The notes under the pieces are model-generated. The model searched no databases. It was not told the DNA's origin and was given only the letters and a program-made list of their open reading frames with translations. A program made the position numbers and the translations under genes. This document shows positions 1 to 8,067 of a stretch of DNA of 53,161 nucleotides, one piece after another. Origin of the DNA: Saprospiraceae bacterium (lineage in GTDB: Bacteria > Bacteroidota > Bacteroidia > Chitinophagales > Saprospiraceae); contig JANQQI010000037.1 in NCBI GenBank assembly GCA_028285085.1, forward strand, positions 1 through 53,161. Direction: 5' to 3'. Within the stretch, counting starts at the first letter, position 1; each line of letters begins with the position of its first letter.

Positions 1-536
1 ATCTGCTGGCTTGTTTACATGCTCAGGTACCGGTAGTGAGCGGCACCACCGGTTGGCTCGATCGCTTCGCCGCACTTGAACAAGCCTGCCACCAGCTTGG
101 CGGTGCTTTCCTCTATGCCTCTAATTTTAGCATCGGCGTTAATCTCTTTTTTGCGCTCAACGAACAACTCGCTCAACTTATGGCCAAGCATCCTGAATAC
201 GATGTTGAGCTAGAGGAAGTCCATCACACCCAAAAGCGGGATGCGCCGAGTGGCACAGCAATTAGTTTGGCCGAAGGTCTCTTGAAGCAGCTCCCCCACA
301 AAAGCCAATGGGAAAAAGAAATAGCCAGTAATTCTCATACCGTTGCTATTAAAAGTCAGCGTATTGATCCGACACCGGGCACACATCGTATTTCTTATAC
401 CTCTCCAATCGATGATATTGAGATCAAGCATACGGCGCATTCACGAAAGGGTTTTGCCTCCGGCGCCATCTTGGCCGCGCAATGGTTGATTGGGAAAAAA
501 GGGGTATTTGGTATGCGAGATGTATTAGGGTTCTAA
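1..536 (+). CDS. dapB: 4-hydroxy-tetrahydrodipicolinate reductase, C-terminal part (5' end outside window)
   Basis: DapB reduces hydroxy-tetrahydrodipicolinate with NAD(P)H in the cytoplasmic lysine/diaminopimelate pathway, which feeds peptidoglycan synthesis. The reading frame is already open at base 3 (LLACLHAQVPVVSGTTGW), so the gene is cut by the window edge and lacks most of its N-terminal Rossmann domain. The visible part has the nucleotide-pocket SGTTGW segment and the family signature EVHHTQKRDAPSGTA, containing the catalytic His pair and the Lys. The C-terminal HSRKGFASGAI block is also typical. It ends at a TAA at 534-536, and about 170 bp separate it from the next gene. The GTG at 36 is an internal codon, not a start. 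Identification is firm; only the true start is unknown. Confidence 0.95.
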   Translation, partial: LLACLHAQVPVVSGTTGWLDRFAALEQACHQLGGAFLYASNFSIGVNLFFALNEQLAQLMAKHPEYDVELEEVHHTQKRDAPSGTAISLAEGLLKQLPHKSQWEKEIASNSHTVAIKSQRIDPTPGTHRISYTSPIDDIEIKHTAHSRKGFASGAILAAQWLIGKKGVFGMRDVLGF

Positions 537-709
537 ATAAACCCCAATTTGCCTTCCAAGAATGGATGATTACATAGGCCAAAAACACTGCATCTGATAC
601 TTGTATAAGATTTTGAAAACCTTGGCAAGAGGGGACCTGCATATTCTTTCGTGTGCAGAAATATTGTTAAACTTGCGTTTTATTAAACCATCTAATCTAA
701 ACAACTATC

Positions 710-1186
710 ATGGGATTATTTTCTTTTATTAAAAACGCCGGAGCCAAGTTATTCAAGAAAAAAGAAGCTCCAAAACCAGCCGAAGCACCGGCTGCCCCAC
801 TAAGCGAAGAAGAATTGAAAATTCAGGCTTTAAAGAATGAAGTTAGTCGACTGGGCATACCAGTATCAGGTCTCGGTCTTGAACTCGGAGAATCAGTCAC
901 CGTTACTGGCTCTACTAACACGAATGCAGAACGCGAAAAAGTTATCCTTGCCTTAGGCAATGTGGCGGGCGTTTCCGTCGTGGAAGACAATATCACAGTT
1001 GCAAATCCTGAACCTGAGGCCACTTTCTATACGGTTCAAAAAGGAGATTCTTTATCAAAAATTTCCAAAGAAGTATACGGAGATCCGATGAAGTATAACG
1101 CTATTTTTGAAGCCAACCGTCCAATGCTCGAACACCCAGACAAGATTTACCCTGGTCAGAAATTGCGTATTCCTCCACAAGGCTAA
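710..1186 (+). CDS. kbp: Kbp/YgaU-like BON-LysM protein
   Basis: This 158-residue protein has the layout of E. coli Kbp (YgaU), a small potassium-binding protein with a BON domain followed by LysM. The N-terminus MGLFSFIKNAGAKLFKKKE matches the family start. A Pro/Ala linker (about 20-33) leads to the BON domain (about 37-97, with VTVTGSTNTNAEREKV), then a LysM domain (about 107-155, YTVQKGDSLSKISKEVYGD and KIYPGQKLRIP). There is no signal peptide, as in the E. coli protein, so a cytoplasmic location is likely. In E. coli the protein changes shape on binding K+; that role here is inference from homology. It stands alone between intergenic gaps and is followed by a long inverted repeat that may end its transcript. 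Confidence 0.88.
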   Translation: MGLFSFIKNAGAKLFKKKEAPKPAEAPAAPLSEEELKIQALKNEVSRLGIPVSGLGLELGESVTVTGSTNTNAEREKVILALGNVAGVSVVEDNITVANPEPEATFYTVQKGDSLSKISKEVYGDPMKYNAIFEANRPMLEHPDKIYPGQKLRIPPQG

Positions 1187-1196
1187 GCTCTTGATC

Positions 1197-1236
1197 TGTT
1201 GCTTGTTGCTTGTAATTTCACTTGCAACAAGCAACA
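1197..1236 (+). terminator. Strong inverted repeat after kbp, possible terminator
   Basis: A perfect 13-bp inverted repeat (1197-1209 paired with 1224-1236, core GTTGCTTGTTGC) with a 14-nt loop starts 10 nt after the kbp stop. No U-run follows, so a classical intrinsic terminator is not proven. It could equally protect the 3' end of the mRNA. The rest of the gap to 1456 shows nothing else I recognise. Confidence 0.5.
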
Positions 1237-1456
1237 AATCTTAGATACACAAGCTCCTCTCATATATCCTTGATATTCTTCTCCTTATTTTCATCAGTAC
1301 ATCCATTTACTGGAAAAGTAGCATTCTTTATTCTTCCCCTATTTTCAAAATAAGAAACCCATACGACTACAGTCGTCAAAATAAAGACTCCCGTGAAGCA
1401 TTAACAGCACTTTTTGTAGTTTTACTAATTCTCTTCTATCAAATGAATGATCCTTT

Positions 1457-2539
1457 ATGAAGAAAAGACTGAAATCGATCACCGTTTGGACTGCTGTTCT
1501 GTTCGCTTCGTATGTCGTCATCATGCTCGTATATGGGACAATCGTTGATTATCAGCCTGAGGATAAAATCTCCTTAAAGGTGACGCCAGAGGCTTCGCCA
1601 TTACAGGATTCTACCTTTTCGTTTTTAATTTGGAATATAGGCTATTGCGGTCTCGGTGCAGAGGCTGATTTCTTCTATCACGGCGGAGGTTTCCTAATGG
1701 CAGGTAGCCAAATGGTAAGGCCACCAGAAGTTTTAGCCGATAAATACTTGAACGGTGTAAAAAGTTTCTTACAAAATGCTTCGGCAGATTTTATGCTTTT
1801 ACAAGAAGTGGATTACCACTCCAAGCGCAGTTACTATCAGGATCAGCACGGTGAAATCGCCAGCCTTTTCCCTGATTACCATCAAACCAAAGCCTTAAAT
1901 CTCAATGTCAGCCACAATCCTATCCCGGTACTCCAACCCTGGAATGCCTATGGTCACTGTGAAAGCGGTTTATCCACCTTCAGTCGCTTTGGACCTCACG
2001 CAGCGGATCGACTGCAGCTCCCCGGCGAATACAGTTGGCCCACCAAAATCTACATGCTGGATCGCTGCTTAGCCCTGCATCGCTATCCACTCGCAAATCA
2101 AAAGGAGTTGGTCGTCATTAATGTCCATAATTCGGCATATGACAAAGGCGGGACGCTCAAAGCCCAGCAAATGACTTTTTTGCGTGATCTCGTGTTGTCA
2201 GAATACGAAAAAGGCAATTACGTTATCGCTGGTGGTGATTGGAATCAATGCCCGCCTAATTTTCCCTTTGATAGCTTTATGCCAAATCGTACGCAAGGCT
2301 ATTCTCAGATTAACATCGCACACGATTTTCTTCCGCCTGATTGGCAATGGATTTATGATCCAACGGTGCCTACTAATCGAAAGAATAAAACAAAATACGA
2401 GGAAGGAACCACCTTTATCACCATCATTGATTTTTATTTGCTATCTCCTAATTTACAAGCCTTGAAAGTTCAAGCTTATGATCAGGCCTTTGCTTGGTCG
2501 GATCATCAACCGGTTCGCCTGGAGCTAAGGTTGAAGTAA
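1457..2539 (+). CDS. Membrane-anchored endonuclease/exonuclease/phosphatase family protein
   Basis: A 360-residue member of the EEP superfamily (DNase I/exonuclease III/sphingomyelinase fold), a metal-dependent phosphoester hydrolase. Residues about 9-29 form a hydrophobic N-terminal segment, so the enzyme is probably exported or anchored with the catalytic domain outside the cytoplasm. Family motifs appear in order: FLIWNIGY with Asn60, LLQEVD with metal-ligand Glu117, VVINVHNSAYD, the Asp-Asn pair in GGDWNQCP, and the terminal SDHQPV with the catalytic His. The substrate cannot be told; nucleic acid, sphingolipid and inositol phosphate hydrolases share these motifs. It is monocistronic, convergent with the next gene 85 bp away. 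Start: ATG at 1457, giving a normal signal-anchor. Confidence 0.85.
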   Translation: MKKRLKSITVWTAVLFASYVVIMLVYGTIVDYQPEDKISLKVTPEASPLQDSTFSFLIWNIGYCGLGAEADFFYHGGGFLMAGSQMVRPPEVLADKYLNGVKSFLQNASADFMLLQEVDYHSKRSYYQDQHGEIASLFPDYHQTKALNLNVSHNPIPVLQPWNAYGHCESGLSTFSRFGPHAADRLQLPGEYSWPTKIYMLDRCLALHRYPLANQKELVVINVHNSAYDKGGTLKAQQMTFLRDLVLSEYEKGNYVIAGGDWNQCPPNFPFDSFMPNRTQGYSQINIAHDFLPPDWQWIYDPTVPTNRKNKTKYEEGTTFITIIDFYLLSPNLQALKVQAYDQAFAWSDHQPVRLELRLK

Positions 2540-2624
2540 AAAGCGCCACCCCATTCTCACAGGGCGACGCCAATCTTCAATTACTGCTAATCTTATATGA
2601 TGTAGGAATACACCTCTTCTCTTT

Positions 2625-5600
2625 TTATTCCAATAGAATCATCTTATGGGTAATGACCTCATTAGTGGTACGCAATTGATACATATATGTACCGGCCGCC
2701 CCCAAAGCACTGCGCTGAAGCCTCCATTCATTTTGGCCCGCAGGCCAAACTTGTTCTATAGTTTGGAGTGGACGGCCATTTAAATCAAAAACGATGATGG
2801 TTACTTCCTGCTCGCGACTTAACGTAAAGGCAATAGTAGTTTCATCACGAAATGGGTTCGGACGATTGGATATATTGATGATTTCAGTTTCTGTGGTTCG
2901 ATCAAAGGCGTCTTGCTGGTGCGTATTGTCGCCTGTATGATTGAAGCCACCGCCGTAACCTACCAAGAAAGTCGCCGTTGTTGATACGGTATTTCCACAT
3001 CCATCGCTGGCTACAAAGGTAACCGTTGTACTAGCTGCACCACCGGCGCAACTGATGGTTGGATTCGCAGGAATAGTACTCCAATTTACATTTTCCCAGC
3101 AGGCATCATAGGCCTCTGCCCCACCCTGGGTACTCAACCAATTTTGGAAGGCCGCAGGATAATTATCATAGCAAAATGCAAATTCATCTTGTGCTTCAAA
3201 TAACATTTCTGGTGCTTCGGTGTCGGCCATGATAATCGTTCCGGTACACGTGCCGGTACGTCCACAGGCATCCATCGCGTAGAAAGTAATCTCGGTGAAA
3301 GGATTTGAGCGACAACGTCCTAATCGATTGGGATTGTAGTCATTGGTGACGCCGAGTACAAGGCCACAGGAGCTCGTAGCGGTTACCTGTCCCAGCCAAG
3401 CTTCAATCTTGGCCTGCAATTCCGGGCTTGTATAATCTTCACAATTGAGGAAAAGATCGCTATTAGGACAATCCAATTCTGGGCCTTCATTTTGGATCGT
3501 GACCACGCGGGTGTCTGTAGCTTCACGGCCACACTCATCCAGGACTGTATAAGTATAAGTGTAAGTGGTTCCCGGACAATCTGGCGCACCGTTGATTACA
3601 GGTTCGCTTACCGTAACACTGGAAGCCATCCCACAGCTGGTCGTAACCTCGGCGTAATCCGGGTTGACATTGATTTGATAGGCACAAGCAATCGCTTGAT
3701 CTGCCGGAGCAACTATGGTGGGGCCATTATTCTGAGTGTTGACAAAAACTTGTTCGCAGTAAGCTACACCGCCACATTCATCTTGCGCACGATAGGTAAA
3801 GCGATAGGCCGCACCGGGGCAGTTTTTAGTTCCAATAATTTCTGGCCCCGAAACAGTCACGGTATAAGCTCGATCGCAAGAGGTGGTTACCACTGCATCA
3901 TTTGGATCAACATTTAAATCCTCGTAACAACTCACAGAGCCTTCCGCTGGACAGGAAATTGAGATCGCATTGCCTTCTGCCAATCTGAACGAACGCTTGC
4001 AAGAAGCGGAACGACCACAAGCATCCGTAACCGTATAGACGTACATATACAGAGCGGTCGGACAACCAGGATTACCAAATATCTCCGGCCCATCGATACT
4101 TAATTCATAATCTAAGCCGCAGGAAGTTTCAATCAATTCTATCTGATTTAATAATGGCGCAATATCAGATTCGCATTGCACTTCAACGTGAGGTGCACAA
4201 ACAATCTGGGGACCAGCATTGGAAATAGTGAAAGTGCGTTGGCAGATCGCAGTACGACCACATTCATCGGTTGCAGTATAGGTATAAACATACAGAGCGC
4301 CCGCACAATCTGGTGTACCGATAATCTCCGGCCCCATAATCTCAACTTGATGCGCTAAATCACAAGAGGTGATGACCGAAGCATCTGAGGGACTTACCGC
4401 AATATCAGCGGCACACTCTACGACAACTCCAGCTATACAAGAAATGCTTGGAGGAGCATTTTCGATGGTGGCGGTACGCACACAAGCCGTTGAACGACCA
4501 CAGGCATCGGTATAAGTGAAAGTCACCTCATAAGTATCTCCGGGACATTTTCCATTTCCGGTCACTACCGGCCCGGTCACCTCAAATCCGTCTTCATAGA
4601 CGTCCCCACAGGCGGTCTCAAGCGTTGGACGTCGGGTATCATCCCTGAGATTTTCGGGGCACTCGATGACATAATCCGGGGCACACGTAATTACCGGAGG
4701 TTCATTTTCAATTTGAAATTGTTTGACACATAAAGTAGACATGCCGCATAGATCCATTACCGTGTAAGCAACTTCATAAATCGCTCCCGGACAATTTGTA
4801 ATACCAGCTACCAAAACCGGATCGGTATAGGAAATTTCTGCACCACTAATGCTTTGATTACATTCTAATTCCAGCACCTCGGGTTTATTGGCCTCCAATA
4901 ATTCTTGGGTTAAATCTGCCTCACAGCTCACGGTACCGCCATCTTCATTACAAACAATAACCGGGGAGATACCTTCTCTCTCAATGGTAAAAAATTGCTC
5001 ACATACCACGATTGGAGGCCTAATACCTGCAATGTGGTCCGATACTCTGATTTTTCTACTAATCACCTGAGGGTCGCCTAGACAACCAGTTCCCGTGCCC
5101 GGGACAGGAGCTGTCAAGGTAGAAATTGAAGGATTCCCACAAGAACTGATAAATTCTACCAGTTCGAGAGTTTCAGACGACGAAGGTATATCTCCACGGC
5201 ATGAGAGATTCAAATCTTGTAGAGCACTACAATCCATCACAATTTCACAAGTAGACAGACAACTGGGGGAAATTGTAAAAGTTCCAGAATTACTAGAGGT
5301 GTTAACTAGTAAAATTTTATAGGTAATGTCAAAGTCTGTGTCAAACTTGATGGTTTTACCAGCTGGAGTACTTCCGCAAAAGACATTAGTAAATGACTCT
5401 ATCGAGTGGCAAGCCAAGGTTTCACAATCGCCAAAATAAACCGCCATTTCAGGATCGAAACTGGCACAAACATTAAGGACGACCGGTTCTCCGTTTCCTT
5501 CAATTCTGAACCATACTCCCGGCGCAGAAACAGGATCATTTCCATCACAATAATCGAGAAGATCATTGTTCGTTGTAGAGACAATTTGTCCGCTCTGCTC

Positions 5601-5714
5601 TACTCCACATTGGAGAGGGATAGCATCGTCACAAGCATCATTTGATTGAGCTTGAGCTAATGAACTGCAACAAAATAAGATCAAAAGGGCTAAATAGGTT
5701 TTCAAGGGTTTCAT
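2625..5714 (-). CDS. Large secreted Cys-rich repeat protein with T9SS sorting domain
   Basis: A 1029-residue secreted protein. Residues 1-22 are a clear signal peptide ending in AQAQ. An N-terminal domain (about 25-155, with SNDACDDAIPLQCG) is of a kind common in Bacteroidota adhesin-like proteins. Then come seven to nine imperfect repeats of about 80 residues (about 160-930) of the pattern C..D...TSCG...GPEI.G...CPG..Y.YTYT..DECGR.A.C.R.F, each with four or more cysteines, probably beta-sandwich (HYR/SprB-like) units stabilised by disulfides. The last 80 residues, with RPNPFRDETTIAFTL and ending in KMILLE, are a type A T9SS sorting domain. A cell-surface adhesive or structural role is inference; no catalytic domain is seen. 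It follows the alpha/beta hydrolase on the same strand with a 166-bp gap. Confidence 0.85.
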   Translation of the reverse strand: MKPLKTYLALLILFCCSSLAQAQSNDACDDAIPLQCGVEQSGQIVSTTNNDLLDYCDGNDPVSAPGVWFRIEGNGEPVVLNVCASFDPEMAVYFGDCETLACHSIESFTNVFCGSTPAGKTIKFDTDFDITYKILLVNTSSNSGTFTISPSCLSTCEIVMDCSALQDLNLSCRGDIPSSSETLELVEFISSCGNPSISTLTAPVPGTGTGCLGDPQVISRKIRVSDHIAGIRPPIVVCEQFFTIEREGISPVIVCNEDGGTVSCEADLTQELLEANKPEVLELECNQSISGAEISYTDPVLVAGITNCPGAIYEVAYTVMDLCGMSTLCVKQFQIENEPPVITCAPDYVIECPENLRDDTRRPTLETACGDVYEDGFEVTGPVVTGNGKCPGDTYEVTFTYTDACGRSTACVRTATIENAPPSISCIAGVVVECAADIAVSPSDASVITSCDLAHQVEIMGPEIIGTPDCAGALYVYTYTATDECGRTAICQRTFTISNAGPQIVCAPHVEVQCESDIAPLLNQIELIETSCGLDYELSIDGPEIFGNPGCPTALYMYVYTVTDACGRSASCKRSFRLAEGNAISISCPAEGSVSCYEDLNVDPNDAVVTTSCDRAYTVTVSGPEIIGTKNCPGAAYRFTYRAQDECGGVAYCEQVFVNTQNNGPTIVAPADQAIACAYQINVNPDYAEVTTSCGMASSVTVSEPVINGAPDCPGTTYTYTYTVLDECGREATDTRVVTIQNEGPELDCPNSDLFLNCEDYTSPELQAKIEAWLGQVTATSSCGLVLGVTNDYNPNRLGRCRSNPFTEITFYAMDACGRTGTCTGTIIMADTEAPEMLFEAQDEFAFCYDNYPAAFQNWLSTQGGAEAYDACWENVNWSTIPANPTISCAGGAASTTVTFVASDGCGNTVSTTATFLVGYGGGFNHTGDNTHQQDAFDRTTETEIINISNRPNPFRDETTIAFTLSREQEVTIIVFDLNGRPLQTIEQVWPAGQNEWRLQRSALGAAGTYMYQLRTTNEVITHKMILLE

Positions 5715-5771
5715 GTTTTGATTTTTAAAAAATTGAATAATTTATCTTGTAATTAATAGGTTTCCAGAGTC

Positions 5772-5795
5772 GCTAAGGCAATGCAATGCCTTAGC
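5772..5795 (-). terminator. Hairpin between hydrolase and T9SS repeat protein
   Basis: A 9-bp perfect stem (5772-5780 with 5787-5795, GCTAAGGCA) and 6-nt loop lies downstream of the alpha/beta hydrolase stop. No T-run follows on the minus strand, so the terminator assignment is weak. Confidence 0.35.
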
Positions 5796-5880
5796 CAGTT
5801 AGATGATTAAAAGGGTTTGAAATAAAGTATTGATTAGGGTGGCAGAATGACGAACTTTAGGGAATTCATCTCCGCATAGG

Positions 5881-7068
5881 TCAGTACATATGAGTAGCTT
5901 TTTCAACTTGATTAATCCAATCAAAGAGTACTTGTAGTAATAGATTCATATTACCGATTTGAGCGTGATGAGCCGCACGTTCTGCTTTAGTAAAAAGCCG
6001 ATACCCTGCTGAGCGCGCTTGAGTAAAAGCTTGTTTTTGTACCACAATATTCCCGGAGGGTAGCCACCAGTCACGTGCACCGCCAGCCAGTAAAACATCT
6101 TGGGTAATCATGTCTGTATCGAGGGTGTCGAAGCTAAACTGCTCCAACCAGCGCAAGCAATCAATGGGTCGATTCTGACGGGATAAAGCTTGTAACCTTT
6201 TGATAAAAACCTGAGCAGAAGCTGAAGTCATCATCCAGCTACGGAGGATGCGGTTACTCAACTTAGGACACTTTAGAAGCTTCTTGCGCGTCCAGCGGCA
6301 CCCCAAGGCGCCTAGTTCTGGCCAGTGATTGGGTACGCCAGCAGTAACGACTCGTTTAATTCGCTTTTCGTAAGCCGCCGCCCGCAAAGCCCAGTAGCCG
6401 CCAGTAGATAGACCAATTAGTGTCACGTCGGTTAGTTTAAAGTGGTCGAGTACTGCGGCTACCGGACGTTCCCACTCTCGGGTCAATTCCAGATTGTGGT
6501 TGCGCCAGGCCGCTCCCTGTCCGGGCCCTTCAAAGGCAATGACGCGGAAGCCAAAATGCGTAAAATATTTCCAGAAGCAATAGTATTCTTCCATCAGGGT
6601 ATCCAGCCCACCATGCAGTAAAATAGTCCCACGAACGGGGCGCCCTTCTGGTAGAATTTCATTAGCGGGAAGCCAAGCACCATCGTATTTGATCCAGTTG
6701 CGGCGTAAGTAGTTCGATGCAAAAGCCTGGTAAAAATGAGTGATGAACTTGTCGTAACAATGCATGCTATCTACTGAACCAGGAACCGTCAACGCTTCGG
6801 CCGCCCGATAACAAAAGGCCGCTTCACGCATTCTGTTCTCTAGAGCCGCCCGCTCCCCCGCTCGCAAAAACACGAAGCGATGATCATCCAACCGTCGAAT
6901 GGATTTGGCGAGTTGTTTTATCGTCTGATGATCAAGCAATCCCAATGAATGCCAACGATTGAGTTGATAGTTCAGATAGCGATTGCGATGAAAGCGAAAA
7001 TAGCCAACGGGTAAATTCATATCGGGTGTTTTTTGGAGCTGATACAGGGGGCTGCGGTAGACGGACAT
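5881..7068 (-). CDS. Alpha/beta hydrolase family protein
   Basis: A 395-residue alpha/beta-hydrolase. After an all-helical N-terminal region (about 1-145), the core begins with GTILLHGGLD (oxyanion-hole HGG) and FEGPGQGAAW. The nucleophile is Ser221 in GLSTGG, the family GxSxG elbow. A likely acid residue is in GGARDWW, and the likely catalytic His is in the RAAHHAQIG segment close to the C-terminus. A helical cap lies between (about 250-330). No signal peptide is visible, so it should be cytoplasmic. The N-terminal helical extension plus hydrolase core is like that of dipeptidyl-peptidase-type and FrsA-like hydrolases, but the substrate is unknown. It lies between the TonB-like gene and the T9SS repeat protein on the same strand; no functional link is visible. 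Confidence 0.82.
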   Translation of the reverse strand: MSVYRSPLYQLQKTPDMNLPVGYFRFHRNRYLNYQLNRWHSLGLLDHQTIKQLAKSIRRLDDHRFVFLRAGERAALENRMREAAFCYRAAEALTVPGSVDSMHCYDKFITHFYQAFASNYLRRNWIKYDGAWLPANEILPEGRPVRGTILLHGGLDTLMEEYYCFWKYFTHFGFRVIAFEGPGQGAAWRNHNLELTREWERPVAAVLDHFKLTDVTLIGLSTGGYWALRAAAYEKRIKRVVTAGVPNHWPELGALGCRWTRKKLLKCPKLSNRILRSWMMTSASAQVFIKRLQALSRQNRPIDCLRWLEQFSFDTLDTDMITQDVLLAGGARDWWLPSGNIVVQKQAFTQARSAGYRLFTKAERAAHHAQIGNMNLLLQVLFDWINQVEKATHMY

Positions 7069-7123
7069 ATTGATGGCTTTAGGGGGAAATATTTAAATCT
7101 TAAGCTTAAAAGAGTCAAAGGAA

Positions 7124-7145
7124 ACCCGGAGTCGAAACTCCGGGT
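7124..7145 (-). terminator. Hairpin terminator after the TonB-like gene
   Basis: A 9-bp GC-rich perfect stem (ACCCGGAGT, 7124-7132 with 7137-7145) with a CGAA loop (UUCG on the minus strand) lies downstream of the TonB-like stop. On the minus strand it is followed by a T-rich stretch (TTTCCTTTGACTCTTTTA), fitting an intrinsic terminator. Confidence 0.6.
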
Positions 7146-7220
7146 GGTCTCTAGGACCATTCTCAAACTAGGAAAGCTATTAGGGGTTAATAATGATTGT
7201 TTTTAAGTGCTGAACAACCC

Positions 7221-7628
7221 CTATTTCAAGTAAAAGGTAACGGGGATGGTCAGCCAGGTTTTCACGGGATTACCCAAGTGATCAAGCGCAGGTTTAAATT
7301 GCAATGCTTTCATTTTCTTACATTCTACACTCATATCGTAATGTGGGGAATCGACAATTTCCAGTTTCATGACCATACCTTGAGGCGATATCAGCACGCG
7401 AATTTTCACTGTCCCCTCAATGTGATTTTGCCGACAAAATTTGGGATAGTAAAGGTTCTGTGTGACCTCGGTCCAATTAAGAGGCCGGGGGGGGATTTCC
7501 ACCTTGAGAAGCGGAAGTCCCGGCCCTTCAGTATGGTACGGAAGCGTTTTGGCTGTCATTTCGCCGACTAGTAATAAAGCCAGCAGTAAAAACATCAGCC
7601 AGATTGGTCTTTTGGGGAATAATAACAT
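7221..7628 (-). CDS. Small exported TonB C-terminal domain protein
   Basis: A 135-residue protein with an N-terminal hydrophobic segment (about 8-26, signal peptide or anchor) and a TonB C-terminal-type domain (about 50-135, with NLYYPKFCRQNHIEGTVKIR and a conserved LQFKPA segment). Classical TonB has a long Pro-rich periplasmic spanner; this protein has almost none, so it is unlikely to reach an outer-membrane receptor like a standard energy transducer. Small stand-alone TonB-C proteins of this type are frequent in Bacteroidota and their function is mostly unknown. It sits 439 bp downstream of the hybrid sensor kinase on the same strand and has its own candidate promoter at about 7700-7725. 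Confidence 0.75.
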   Translation of the reverse strand: MLLFPKRPIWLMFLLLALLLVGEMTAKTLPYHTEGPGLPLLKVEIPPRPLNWTEVTQNLYYPKFCRQNHIEGTVKIRVLISPQGMVMKLEIVDSPHYDMSVECKKMKALQFKPALDHLGNPVKTWLTIPVTFYLK

Positions 7629-8067
7629 GATTCTTAGATTTTAAAATAGGTAAATAAAGGGGTTATGAATACTGGTTTTGCGTTTTGCAACTGACAATGC
7701 AAAGATGGGGTAAGACACCTCCAAAGACCTATCAGAAATTGCGCAGAAGCATATAAATTTGGCGCTATCAATTTTGGGGCAGGCCGCCAACTTACAATTT
7801 TGAATCATTTCCTTACAAAATCGGCGCATATGCAGTAAAAACAGGGGTTTCAGCTCGTTCAGGCAAGAAAAAACGGAAATGGAATTTATTATCTTTTTAG
7901 AAGAAATAGCTTCCAAAAGTTCAAAACAATTCAGTTCAACCTTTGGCATTTGAGTGGAAAATCAGGCAAAGAATGACCATTGACTATAGTCTTTTCCTCT
8001 CCGAGGAAGTAACTGTGTCTTCGGATAGCAGGGCTCTTTCACAAACGCGAAAATATTAAATGGATAA
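7629..8067. other. Intergenic region with possible TonB-gene promoter
   Basis: A 439-bp gap. On the minus strand CATCTTTG (7700-7707) matches the Bacteroidota -7 consensus TAnnTTTG at all but one position, with a TTTG at 7722-7725 that is nearer than the usual 19-nt spacer. An open frame of 102 codons on the minus strand (7641-7949) does not look coding. Nothing else is recognised. Confidence 0.35.

Noticed and set aside
3492-3917. A 141-codon plus-strand ORF within the Cys-rich repeat gene
   Set aside because: It mirrors the repeat structure of the true gene on the other strand and has no protein-like features of its own.
7641-7949. A 102-codon minus-strand ORF in the gap before the TonB-like gene
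   Set aside because: Composition (many Cys, Phe and Ile in no pattern), no signal or domain, and overlap with the likely promoter of the TonB-like gene.
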